Source: Acidimicrobiaceae bacterium (lineage in GTDB: Bacteria > Actinomycetota > Acidimicrobiia > Acidimicrobiales > Microtrichaceae). From it: a stretch of DNA of 13,375 nt. Numbering within the stretch: the first letter of the stretch is position 1; every line of letters starts with the position of its first letter. The notes under the pieces are model-generated. The model ran no database searches and had not been told where the DNA came from. It saw only the letters and a list, made by a program, of their open reading frames with translations. The position numbers were made by a program, and so were the translations under genes. The stretch is taken from assembly GCA_003514205.1 (NCBI GenBank), contig DORQ01000236.1, positions 1 through 13,375 on the forward strand, read 5' to 3'. Positions 8,383 to 13,375 of this stretch are shown one piece after another.

Positions 8383-8622
8383 ATGGAGTACCTACATACA
8401 GACTCGGACTCGATTGTCGCCACGGGCACTCAACCCCCAGCCGTTGATGAGGCGAAGCTCGAACGACTCGAGGCCGATTTCGCTGCAGCGGCCGATGCGC
8501 TGGCAGCCGTGGAGCAGATCGCCGAGTCCCCAGTGACCGGTGAGGATGCGGCCGTCGCCATCAGGAATCTGACTGCCTCAGATCGCTTTGAGATCGTCGC
8601 CCCGTTCGCCCAGAACGACTAG
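8383..8622 (+). CDS. Small acidic hypothetical protein, 79 residues
   Basis: Not recognised. From ATG 8383 the product has 79 residues: a polar, disordered-looking start (MEYLHTDSDS), a strongly helical acidic segment at about residues 20-45 (AKLERLEADFAAAADALAAV) with coiled-coil character, and a C-terminus ending FEIVAPFAQND. An upstream in-frame start at 8239 would overlap the divergent gene and add Arg/Ser-rich, low-quality sequence, so I reject it. ATG 8383 has a -10-like TAGAGT 7 bases upstream, suggesting a leaderless mRNA. The gene converges on the histidine phosphatase, and its stop lies in the first copy of a 20-base duplication. No cysteine, membrane helix or signal peptide. A small regulatory or scaffold protein is possible, but nothing shows it. 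Confidence 0.65.
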   Translation: MEYLHTDSDSIVATGTQPPAVDEAKLERLEADFAAAADALAAVEQIAESPVTGEDAAVAIRNLTASDRFEIVAPFAQND

Positions 8623-8657
8623 ATCTGTTCGGGCACGACTAGATCTGTTCGGGCACG
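8615..8657. repeat. Tandem duplication of 20 bases spanning two convergent stop codons
   Basis: The unit acgactagatctgttcgggc occurs twice in a row (8615-8634, 8635-8654) and a third copy begins (acg). Each copy contains ctag. The first copy supplies the TAG stop of the plus-strand gene (8620-8622); the second supplies the minus-strand TAG stop of the phosphatase (8641-8639). Both copies are identical, so the duplication is recent or conserved. Confidence 0.9.
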
Positions 8658-9226
8658 GTGATTTCAGCGCCCTCCAACAGATTCAGTCGCTCGCCAAGCG
8701 TCCATCGATCTTCGACCACCTCCACCCAGCGGCCACCAAGGTTGGCAATCGTCGCGAATGGTGCGCCTAGATGCTTCTCGATGGCGTAGATGAGCCCGCC
8801 GTGAGTGACTGCCACAATGTCGCCATCGATACTCATGGCGAGTGCAGTGATCGCCGCGCTGGCTCGCTCCACCAGATGTTCGTCTGATTCCCAGCCAGGA
8901 GGGCGACGGTGTTCAGACAGAAATCCGGGGTATTGATCCTCAATTTCGGGGCGGGTGAGCCCCTCCCACTCGCCAGCAGAACGCTCGACCAGTTGCGGAA
9001 ACTCAATCACCGGCCCGATGCCGAGCTGTTGGGAGATGATTGAGGCAGTCACTTGAGCCCGCTCAAGTGTTGAGCACGCAATGGCATCAACAGAACCGAT
9101 CCGGCTTGCCCCATGAAGGGCTTGAAGCCTGCCAAGTTCAGTCAGCGGCGGGTTGGCTTGGCCTTGCCATCGGCCAAGCGCGTTCCATTCGGACTGGCCG
9201 TGTCGGAGGAGGAAAATTCGAGTCAC
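8639..9226 (-). CDS. Histidine phosphatase family protein (phosphoglycerate mutase-like)
   Basis: Branch of the histidine phosphatase superfamily that includes cofactor-dependent phosphoglycerate mutase, cobalamin phosphatase CobC and many small-molecule phosphatases. 195 residues from GTG 9226. Catalytic set: LLRHGQSEWN, with R8, H9 (phospho-acceptor) and G10; R56 in STLERAQ; E81 in VERSAGEWEG; and H142 in VTHGG. At about 195 residues it is shorter than the roughly 230-250 of true dPGM, so a broad phosphatase is more likely than the glycolytic enzyme; the substrate cannot be read from sequence. Longer in-frame starts (to 9295) add residues before the first strand and would run over the divergent moaD-like gene. 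TAAGTT lies 8 bases upstream of GTG 9226, suggesting a leaderless mRNA. Cytosolic. Confidence 0.88.
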   Translation of the reverse strand: MTRIFLLRHGQSEWNALGRWQGQANPPLTELGRLQALHGASRIGSVDAIACSTLERAQVTASIISQQLGIGPVIEFPQLVERSAGEWEGLTRPEIEDQYPGFLSEHRRPPGWESDEHLVERASAAITALAMSIDGDIVAVTHGGLIYAIEKHLGAPFATIANLGGRWVEVVEDRWTLGERLNLLEGAEITVPEQI

Positions 9227-9234
9227 GAGCACAA

Positions 9235-9240
9235 AACTTA
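9235..9240 (-). promoter_or_regulatory. Possible -10 box of the phosphatase gene
   Basis: On the minus strand TAAGTT fits TANNNT and ends 8 bases before GTG 9226. It is back to back with a matching hexamer for the divergent gene, 16 bases away. Confidence 0.45.
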
Positions 9241-9256
9241 GGTCTGCGTGTCCGAC

Positions 9257-9262
9257 TACGCT
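9257..9262 (+). promoter_or_regulatory. Possible -10 box of the MoaD-like gene
   Basis: TACGCT fits TANNNT and ends 6 bases before GTG 9269. No Shine-Dalgarno sequence lies between them, so a leaderless transcript is likely if this start is right. Confidence 0.4.
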
Positions 9263-9268
9263 CATTCC

Positions 9269-9508
9269 GTGCCAGTTCTCCGACTTTTCGCGCAAGCTCG
9301 TGTGGCCGCGGGCACTGGCCGTGCTGTTATTGCGGGGGACACGCCAGTTGCGGTGCTTGAAGCAGCCTCCGCCGAATTCGGCCCATCCTTCGCTGCCACG
9401 CTGCCGTATTGCACGATCTGGGTGAACGGAGAATCCGTCGCTGAGGATTTTCCCTTGACTGATGACGACGAAGTAGCGGTGTGCCCGCCGGTCTCAGGAG
9501 GGAATTGA
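9269..9508 (+). CDS. MoaD/ThiS-family ubiquitin-like sulfur carrier
   Basis: Beta-grasp sulfur-carrier protein of 79 residues, the family's normal size. In MoaD the C-terminal Gly is adenylated by MoeB and converted to a thiocarboxylate that gives sulfur to molybdopterin; relatives (ThiS, CysO) serve thiamin or cysteine synthesis. Visible: first strand VPVLRLFAQAR, the helix DTPVAVLEAASAEFG, WVNGESV, and the typical ending DDDEVAVCPPVSGG. One Asn follows the diglycine (G77-G78-N79); see findings. GTG 9269 is chosen because it starts right at the first strand; GTG 9248 would add seven residues. No other molybdopterin gene is in the window, so the acceptor pathway is unknown. It is translationally linked to the next gene, whose ribosome site is the GG codon pair. 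Confidence 0.88.
   Translation: MPVLRLFAQARVAAGTGRAVIAGDTPVAVLEAASAEFGPSFAATLPYCTIWVNGESVAEDFPLTDDDEVAVCPPVSGGN
9496..9502 (+). promoter_or_regulatory. Strong ribosome binding site inside the MoaD-like gene
   Basis: AGGAGGG, 7 bases before GTG 9510, is a near-perfect Shine-Dalgarno sequence. It overlaps the last Ser codon base and the two Gly codons (GGA GGG) of the MoaD-like gene. It fixes the start of the next gene at 9510. Confidence 0.85.
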
Positions 9509-9509
9509 G

Positions 9510-10319
9510 GTGCAGATTCCTCCGGTGCTCGATCTGAGCCGCTATGCCTATCAGCACGAGCTTGATGGTCCACGGATGCGGTTTGGCATCGTCTGGTTCG
9601 CTCTGCTGTTTGTCGCGTTTGCCTCCAACATTTCGTTGTTGGTGCTCACGTTGGTCGTCGTGGCCAGCGTCGGGTCGCTTCAAGTTGCGGGCACGTGGAG
9701 ATCTCGAAAGGCGCCCGTTCAGCAACTGATTGCCTCGGCCGGTACGGGTCTGGTGATTGCCAGTGCCTATTTCGGAAATCGAACCGCTGGCGTGGCGCTC
9801 GTACTCCTTGCACTGTTGGCAGTCGTATTCGGCGCGGCAGTGGCGCCGAACGCACTGGTGTTGACTCCCGAGGCCTTGCAGGGAAATCTCCCGGCCGCGT
9901 CAGCCACGCTTCGAAGCTCGGTCCCGTTAGCACTCGCCGGTGTCTCAGCCATCCAGGTGTATCGGATCGATTCGATGGCTTTCCTCTTTCTGCTCTCCGT
10001 GGTGTGCGTTTTTGATGCTGGTGACTACCTCTGCGGATCCGGCTACCAAAGCCGGATCATTGGGCCACTTGCCGGTTCAGTTGGCGTGCTCACCGTTACT
10101 GCATCGATGTCAGCGATCAACCCTCCTCCACTGGTTGAGGACTCACACGTATGGATTGTGGGAATCTTGATGGCGGTGTTGTGCCCACTCGGCACCCTGC
10201 TGGGCTCGTGGATGCTTCCAGTTGCAACTGCGAAGGCTCCCGGGCTCCGGCGCCTCGATTCCTGGCTGCTCGCCGCACCGGCGTTGTGGATAGCGCTTGT
10301 GTTGATTGGATACCCATGA
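9510..10319 (+). CDS. CdsA-like polytopic membrane protein, apparently catalytically degenerate
   Basis: Membrane protein of 269 residues with about eight hydrophobic segments (roughly 25-39, 41-57, 72-88, 93-113, 155-170, 183-200, 214-235, 251-267). Its C-terminus, GLRRLDSWLLAAPALWIAL (245-263), resembles the GxLDRxDSLLxAAPxFY end of CdsA, the CDP-diacylglycerol synthase. FDAGDYLCGSGY (168-179) sits where CdsA has its D-x-x-A-Y-x-x-G element. However, the SPKKTxEG motif and the K-D...PGHGG residues needed for metal and CTP binding are not present; the corresponding region reads GTLLGSWMLPVATAKAP. It may be a pseudoenzyme or a diverged transferase; the homology is inferred from short motifs. 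The start is fixed by AGGAGGG at 9496. It probably shares an mRNA with the MoaD-like gene; the rsiG-like gene starts 39 bases after its stop. Confidence 0.75.
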   Translation: MQIPPVLDLSRYAYQHELDGPRMRFGIVWFALLFVAFASNISLLVLTLVVVASVGSLQVAGTWRSRKAPVQQLIASAGTGLVIASAYFGNRTAGVALVLLALLAVVFGAAVAPNALVLTPEALQGNLPAASATLRSSVPLALAGVSAIQVYRIDSMAFLFLLSVVCVFDAGDYLCGSGYQSRIIGPLAGSVGVLTVTASMSAINPPPLVEDSHVWIVGILMAVLCPLGTLLGSWMLPVATAKAPGLRRLDSWLLAAPALWIALVLIGYP

Positions 10320-10358
10320 CCTCAGCTTTTGTTCGGACCTGCCGATGGGAAGGAAGCC

Positions 10359-10925
10359 ATGTACGAGCCTGAAGGCCAACAGGAGCCCAACATCGTGATT
10401 GCCGAACTCGACGAACTTCTTGATTCAAATGACTTGCGCGCGCTGTCTGAGCGCCCGATGGACGAGCTTCGAGCTCTTCGCGACCGCTTGAGCGCGATCG
10501 AGGTCGGTCTCTCCTACGGTCGGCGCATGGCGCAGGGACGCCTTGACATCCTCCTGTCGGCTGTTGCCGCCCACATCAGCGGAGGCACCGGCACAGCATC
10601 GCCACTCGTGGCGGAGCTCTCTGGCGCACTCGCTGGTCAGAGCCGGACTCAGTCGATCCCCCGTCCGGTTCGTGAGGTAGAGATCCCTGATTTCGCTGAT
10701 CAGATTGTGGCGAAGCTCGATGAATTCATCGCCCCATCGTTACTGGTGGAGTTCAACTCTGTTGAGAGAACGGTGCTCGTTGAGGCGGCCGAACGGACCT
10801 CTGCATTCGAGCAGGCAATTTCTCGAACTCGCCACGAGGTGCATCGCGTCATCGATGAGGTGCAAGATGAGATCATTACGAGGTACCGCACCGGCGTTGT
10901 CACAGTGGATGAACTCCTTGCGTAG
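10359..10925 (+). CDS. rsiG: RsiG/AmfC-type anti-sigma factor with c-di-GMP-binding motifs
   Basis: Homologue of Streptomyces RsiG (older name AmfC), the anti-sigma factor that holds the sporulation sigma factor WhiG when loaded with cyclic di-GMP. Known RsiG proteins bind c-di-GMP through E-x3-S-x2-R-x3-Q-x3-D motifs on coiled-coil helices. This 188-residue protein has an exact copy: E48, S52, R55, Q59, D63 (in EVGLSYGRRMAQGRLD). A second copy is E151, S155, R158, H162, D166 (in EQAISRTRHEVHRVID), with His for Gln. The C-terminus, QDEIITRYRTGVVTVDELL, also follows the family pattern. ATG 10359 is preceded by gaaggaag at good spacing; an ATG ten codons upstream lacks this. No sigma factor gene is in the window. 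The XRE regulator follows after 23 bases, so the two are probably co-transcribed. Cytosolic. Confidence 0.85.
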   Translation: MYEPEGQQEPNIVIAELDELLDSNDLRALSERPMDELRALRDRLSAIEVGLSYGRRMAQGRLDILLSAVAAHISGGTGTASPLVAELSGALAGQSRTQSIPRPVREVEIPDFADQIVAKLDEFIAPSLLVEFNSVERTVLVEAAERTSAFEQAISRTRHEVHRVIDEVQDEIITRYRTGVVTVDELLA

Positions 10926-10948
10926 ACAGATTGGAACGAGGATTTCGA

Positions 10949-11353
10949 ATGGGTGAATCACAGGGCTCCGACAGTCGCGTACCCCTTGAAGGTATGAAGG
11001 AGGAGATAGACCGGCGTTGGCGTGATCTCGGGGAGTTCATCCGCGAACAACGAAGCGTCGGACAGATGTCGCTGCGGAAGCTGAGCGAACTTGCTGGGGT
11101 GTCGAACCCCTACTTGAGCCAGATTGAGCGTGGGCTCAGGAAACCTTCTGCAGAGATCCTTCAGCAAATTGCAAGAGCCCTGGAGATCTCCTCAGAAACG
11201 CTGTATGTGCGGGCAGGCATTCTTGACGAGCCAAACGGCGAGGCCGACCTTGTTGCTGAAATTCGCCGTGATCGATTCTTGAACGAAGAGCAAAAGAAGA
11301 CGCTGATCCGCATCTACGAGTCGTTCCGCCAGGAACCCCCTTCCACGAACTAG
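10949..11353 (+). CDS. XRE-family helix-turn-helix regulator (Rv0474-like)
   Basis: DNA-binding regulator of 134 residues. A Cro/C1-type helix-turn-helix covers about residues 29-86: FIREQRSVGQMSLRKLSELA, then GVSNPYLSQIERGLRKPSAE with the recognition helix at about 52-62, and ILQQIARALEISSETLYVRA. The C-terminal part is helical and charged, ending with NEEQKKTLIRIYESF. The DNA-binding part closely resembles the actinobacterial group that includes M. tuberculosis Rv0474 (recalled, not searched). ATG 10949 has acgagga 6 bases upstream and is preferred over TTG 10931. It lies between the rsiG-like gene and mshA; a 33-base inverted repeat follows its stop. Targets are unknown; control of its own operon or of mshA is plausible. 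It has no ligand-binding domain beyond the helical tail. Confidence 0.9.
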   Translation: MGESQGSDSRVPLEGMKEEIDRRWRDLGEFIREQRSVGQMSLRKLSELAGVSNPYLSQIERGLRKPSAEILQQIARALEISSETLYVRAGILDEPNGEADLVAEIRRDRFLNEEQKKTLIRIYESFRQEPPSTN

Positions 11354-11360
11354 AGCGAGA

Positions 11361-11393
11361 TTGACCGTTCCCCCGGTTGTCGGGTTTGGTCAA
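11361..11393 (+). repeat. Imperfect inverted repeat between the XRE gene and mshA
   Basis: Arms ttgacc-gtt-ccc (11361-11372) and ggg-ttt-ggtcaa (11382-11393) pair at nine positions around a 3-base internal loop, with a 9-base apical loop. It starts 7 bases after the stop of the regulator gene and 53 bases before the mshA start. It could be an attenuator or weak terminator (no T-run follows) or an operator for the XRE protein. Confidence 0.5.
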
Positions 11394-11446
11394 CGCTGCT
11401 CTTCAGTGTGAGTGTTTGCGTCCATGTGGGAATCGAATCGAGATGA

Positions 11447-12691
11447 ATGGGGTTGTTGTCTGCGATGACCTCAGTGGCGATGCTCTCCTTGCACACCTCA
11501 CCCCTCGCCCAGCCGGGGGAGGGCGATAGCGGTGGAATGAACGTCTACGTTCGCGAGTTGGCGGGAGCGCTGGCTCAGGCTGGGGTGCCGACGAGTGTCT
11601 ACGTTCGAGCCTGGACGAAGGGGCTCCCACAGCGGGTGACCGTGGAGCCGCTTTTTGAAGTGATTCATGTGCCCTGCGGTGCCTTTGATCTGGAAAAGGA
11701 AGACCTTCCGGGCATTGTTGGCGAGTTCGCTGAGTGGGTTGGCGATGACATTGCTCGCAATGACACAGCTGAGGTGCTTCACGCGAACTATTGGCTGAGT
11801 GCCGTTGCTGGGCACACTCTGAAGCATCAACTTGGGCTCCCGCTTGTCAGTACCTTCCATACCCTTGGTCGCGTCAAGGCACTTGGAGGCGACCACGAAC
11901 CGGTTGAACGCGTGGAAGCGGAACGAGGTGTGATTGCCTGTAGCGACCTCCTGTGCGCATCAACAGCAGTAGAGTCAGACCAACTCGTGCGGCTCTACGG
12001 TGCCGACCCGGCTCGAATTGAGATCATTCCGCCAGGCGTAGATAGGGCGTTCTTCTCTCCGGGAAGCCAAGCGGGAGCGAGGCGAGCCCTCGGGCGTTCG
12101 CTGGGCGCAGGTCCTGTGTTGTTGTTTGTCGGCAGGATTCAACCGCTCAAGGGCCTGGATCTCGCGGTCAAAGCGTTAGCGCAGCTTGCGGATCCGACGG
12201 CGCAGCTTGTCGTTGTTGGAGGGGCGAGCGGGGTGGAGGGCGCCTCCGAACTCGAACGGGTTCAGAAACTCGTTGCCCATCTCGGGGTGACCGATCGGGT
12301 GCATTGGGTGGACCCTCAACCACATGAACTTCTCTCCACCTTCTACCGGGCTGCAGATGTGTGTCTAGTTCCAAGTCGTTCGGAATCCTTTGGCTTGGTC
12401 GCTCTTGAAGCAGCAGCGTGCGGAACCCCAGTTGTTGCTTCAGCTGTTGGAGGCCTCCTGTCGCTGGTCGAGAACCGCCGCTCGGGCCGCCTGATCGGTT
12501 CCAGGGAGCCCGCAGATTGGGCAGTGGCCATCGATGAGATTCTCGGGAACCCGGGCCTTCATGCGGCCATGTCTCAGCGGTCCCTTGGCCTTGCTGGCGG
12601 GTTCGGTTGGTCGGCCACAGCTGGTCGGCTCCGCCGGGCGTACGCTGATCTTGCTGCCAGTCGTCAGCTCACGGCATGTGGGGCACTGTAG
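11447..12691 (+). CDS. mshA: D-inositol-3-phosphate glycosyltransferase MshA
   Basis: First step of mycothiol synthesis: transfers N-acetylglucosamine from UDP-GlcNAc to 1L-myo-inositol 1-phosphate. Mycothiol is the main low-molecular-weight thiol of actinobacteria. GT4, GT-B fold, 414 residues, within the usual 400-480. Motifs: LHTSPLAQPGEGDSGGMNVY (15-34), the hallmark of MshA and its close relatives; HANYWLS (112-118); STFHTLGRVK (135-144); FVGRIQPLKGLD (227-238); and E313-x7-E321 in SESFGLVALEAAACGTPVV. ATG 11447 has only a weak gag upstream; the in-frame ATG at 11465 is an equally good candidate and sits closer to the first strand. The ybjN-like gene begins directly after its stop, so the two are translationally coupled. 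A sucrose-phosphate synthase-like role is the alternative, but the ybjN neighbour favours MshA. Confidence 0.88.
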   Translation: MGLLSAMTSVAMLSLHTSPLAQPGEGDSGGMNVYVRELAGALAQAGVPTSVYVRAWTKGLPQRVTVEPLFEVIHVPCGAFDLEKEDLPGIVGEFAEWVGDDIARNDTAEVLHANYWLSAVAGHTLKHQLGLPLVSTFHTLGRVKALGGDHEPVERVEAERGVIACSDLLCASTAVESDQLVRLYGADPARIEIIPPGVDRAFFSPGSQAGARRALGRSLGAGPVLLFVGRIQPLKGLDLAVKALAQLADPTAQLVVVGGASGVEGASELERVQKLVAHLGVTDRVHWVDPQPHELLSTFYRAADVCLVPSRSESFGLVALEAAACGTPVVASAVGGLLSLVENRRSGRLIGSREPADWAVAIDEILGNPGLHAAMSQRSLGLAGGFGWSATAGRLRRAYADLAASRQLTACGAL

Positions 12692-13183
12692 ATGGGCCAT
12701 CACGATCTGGACCCCGAGACAGGTACTTGTGGCCCAAGTTCGCCGGAGGAACTTGAATCGCTTCGGAGCCTGATTAACACGTGGGCCCAGGCTCAGCGCA
12801 GCAACCCCATCGTTGATGCAGTCGAGTTGGTTCCTGACTCCGATCCTCGATGGTTCGTCCGAGTCATCGGAGAGGAGAAGTCGGTGTTCTCCGTGTGGTT
12901 TGCGCTTCGCCAGCGGACACTTCACGTCGAGACCTACTTCATGCCCGCACCGTTGGAGAACGCTGCGGGGCTCTATGAGTACTTGCTTCGGAAATCAATG
13001 TCGCTGTTTGGACTCCATTTCGCCATTGGCTTGGAAGACGCTGTGTATCTCGTTGGCCAGATCAACAACGCTGAAGTAACCGAAGCGGAGTGCGACCGAC
13101 TGTTGGGCACTGCGTATGTGACAACGGAGGCGTGTTTTCGAACGGCGATGCGGTTGGGCTACGGCAGTGCCTTCCGGGGATAG
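12692..13183 (+). CDS. YbjN-domain protein downstream of mshA
   Basis: YbjN-family protein of 163 residues, whose fold is shared with type III secretion chaperones. Clear family stretch: RWFVRVIGEEKSVFSVWFAL (53-72), RQRTLHVETYFMPAPLENAA, LYEYLLRKSMSLFGLHFAIG and LEDAVYLVGQINNAEV, ending ACFRTAMRLGYGSAF. The M. tuberculosis homologue, Rv0487, also lies next to mshA (Rv0486), so the pairing is conserved. The ATG immediately follows the mshA stop (TAG-ATG with no gap), implying coupled translation. Biochemical role not established: a chaperone-like or regulatory partner of neighbouring enzymes is a guess. No membrane segment or signal peptide; the two cysteines (C13, C147) have no recognisable motif. 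Confidence 0.9.
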   Translation: MGHHDLDPETGTCGPSSPEELESLRSLINTWAQAQRSNPIVDAVELVPDSDPRWFVRVIGEEKSVFSVWFALRQRTLHVETYFMPAPLENAAGLYEYLLRKSMSLFGLHFAIGLEDAVYLVGQINNAEVTEAECDRLLGTAYVTTEACFRTAMRLGYGSAFRG

Positions 13184-13264
13184 CCCACGGTGGATGGTTC
13201 CGGCCTGGTCTTGAAATCATTTCGATGTACTTGTTGCCTTCTCGGCTTGTCTCGTGTTACCAAT

Positions 13265-13336
13265 ACGTTCGGCTGAGGGACGCACCATCGAAACGTCGGG
13301 GAAGCGGAGCGATGTGAGCGACCCTCAGCCGAACGT
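13265..13336 (+). promoter_or_regulatory. Long hairpin enclosing the start codon of the last gene
   Basis: Arms acgttcggctgaggg (13265-13279) and ccctcagccgaacgt (13322-13336) are perfectly complementary over 15 bases. Inside, atcg (13287-13290) pairs with cgat (13310-13313) and cac (13283-13285) with gtg (13314-13316), so the GTG start codon itself is in the stem. The ribosome-site candidates GGGGAAG (13298-13304) and GGAG (13306-13309) fall in the apical loop. The right arm is codons 3-8 of the gene. In RNA this would be expected to hinder initiation; as DNA it could also be an operator. Confidence 0.65.
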
Positions 13337-13375
13337 GGTTGTTGGGACCGTGTTGGAAGTGATCGGCCCGGAATC
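13314..13375 (+). CDS. 5' end of an unidentified gene, cut by the window edge
   Basis: GTG 13314 opens a frame that runs to the window end (20 complete codons: start VSDPQPNVVV, then GTVLEVIGPE). A ribosome site is available as GGAG 4 bases, or GGGGAAG 9 bases, upstream. The frame is open upstream only to 13215, and no better start is seen. The visible residues suggest a beta strand at VVVGTVLEVIG, but are too few to name a family. It lies 130 bases after the ybjN-like gene, and its start is buried in the hairpin described at 13265. Confidence 0.5.
   Translation, partial: MSDPQPNVVVGTVLEVIGPE

Noticed and set aside
9227..9295. N-terminal extension of the phosphatase to 9295
   Set aside because: The family starts a few residues before RHG, and the extension would run through the moaD-like start region.
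13090..13317. 75-residue frame overlapping the ybjN 3' end
   Set aside because: Shifted frame of the conserved ybjN tail; no homology, and it stops inside the start of the next gene.

Overview
The window reads as ordinary chromosome from a moderately GC-rich actinobacterium. The placement rests on an MshA-type mycothiol glycosyltransferase followed by a YbjN protein, a DUF3097 protein, an RsiG/AmfC-type anti-sigma homologue, and several genes that look leaderless. The class Acidimicrobiia is a reasonable guess, but it is inference. There is no phage, insertion sequence or CRISPR array; the genes are tightly packed with no empty stretch over 300 bases.

Layout. Bases 1-1232 hold a GT4 glycosyltransferase whose frame is open to the window edge, followed by a four-helix membrane protein with a DUF2085-like Cys/His patch (1384-1923). 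On the minus strand, reading leftward from 7561, come HrpA (DEAH RNA helicase with DUF3418), YaaA (peroxide-stress family) and a DUF3097 Toprim-like protein, with gaps of about 50 bases; they are probably one operon converging on the DUF2085-like gene. Upstream of hrpA, also on the minus strand, lie tRNA-Lys(UUU) with a perfect palindromic terminator and a one-helix membrane protein. Divergent from the latter is a 79-residue hypothetical protein, which converges on a histidine phosphatase gene; a 20-base tandem duplication sits between their stop codons.

From 9269 onward all genes point right: a MoaD/ThiS ubiquitin-like protein with one residue after its diglycine, a CdsA-like membrane protein that seems to have lost its catalytic residues, an RsiG-type c-di-GMP-responsive anti-sigma homologue with two E-S-R-Q/H-D motifs, an XRE regulator, MshA, YbjN, and the first 21 codons of an unidentified gene whose start codon lies inside a 15-bp inverted repeat.

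Together, the left half combines RNA metabolism and oxidative-stress functions. The right half places a predicted c-di-GMP-responsive anti-sigma factor and a DNA-binding regulator directly upstream of the first committed step of mycothiol synthesis. The RsiG homologue and the structured start region at 13265-13336 are the items most worth following up.
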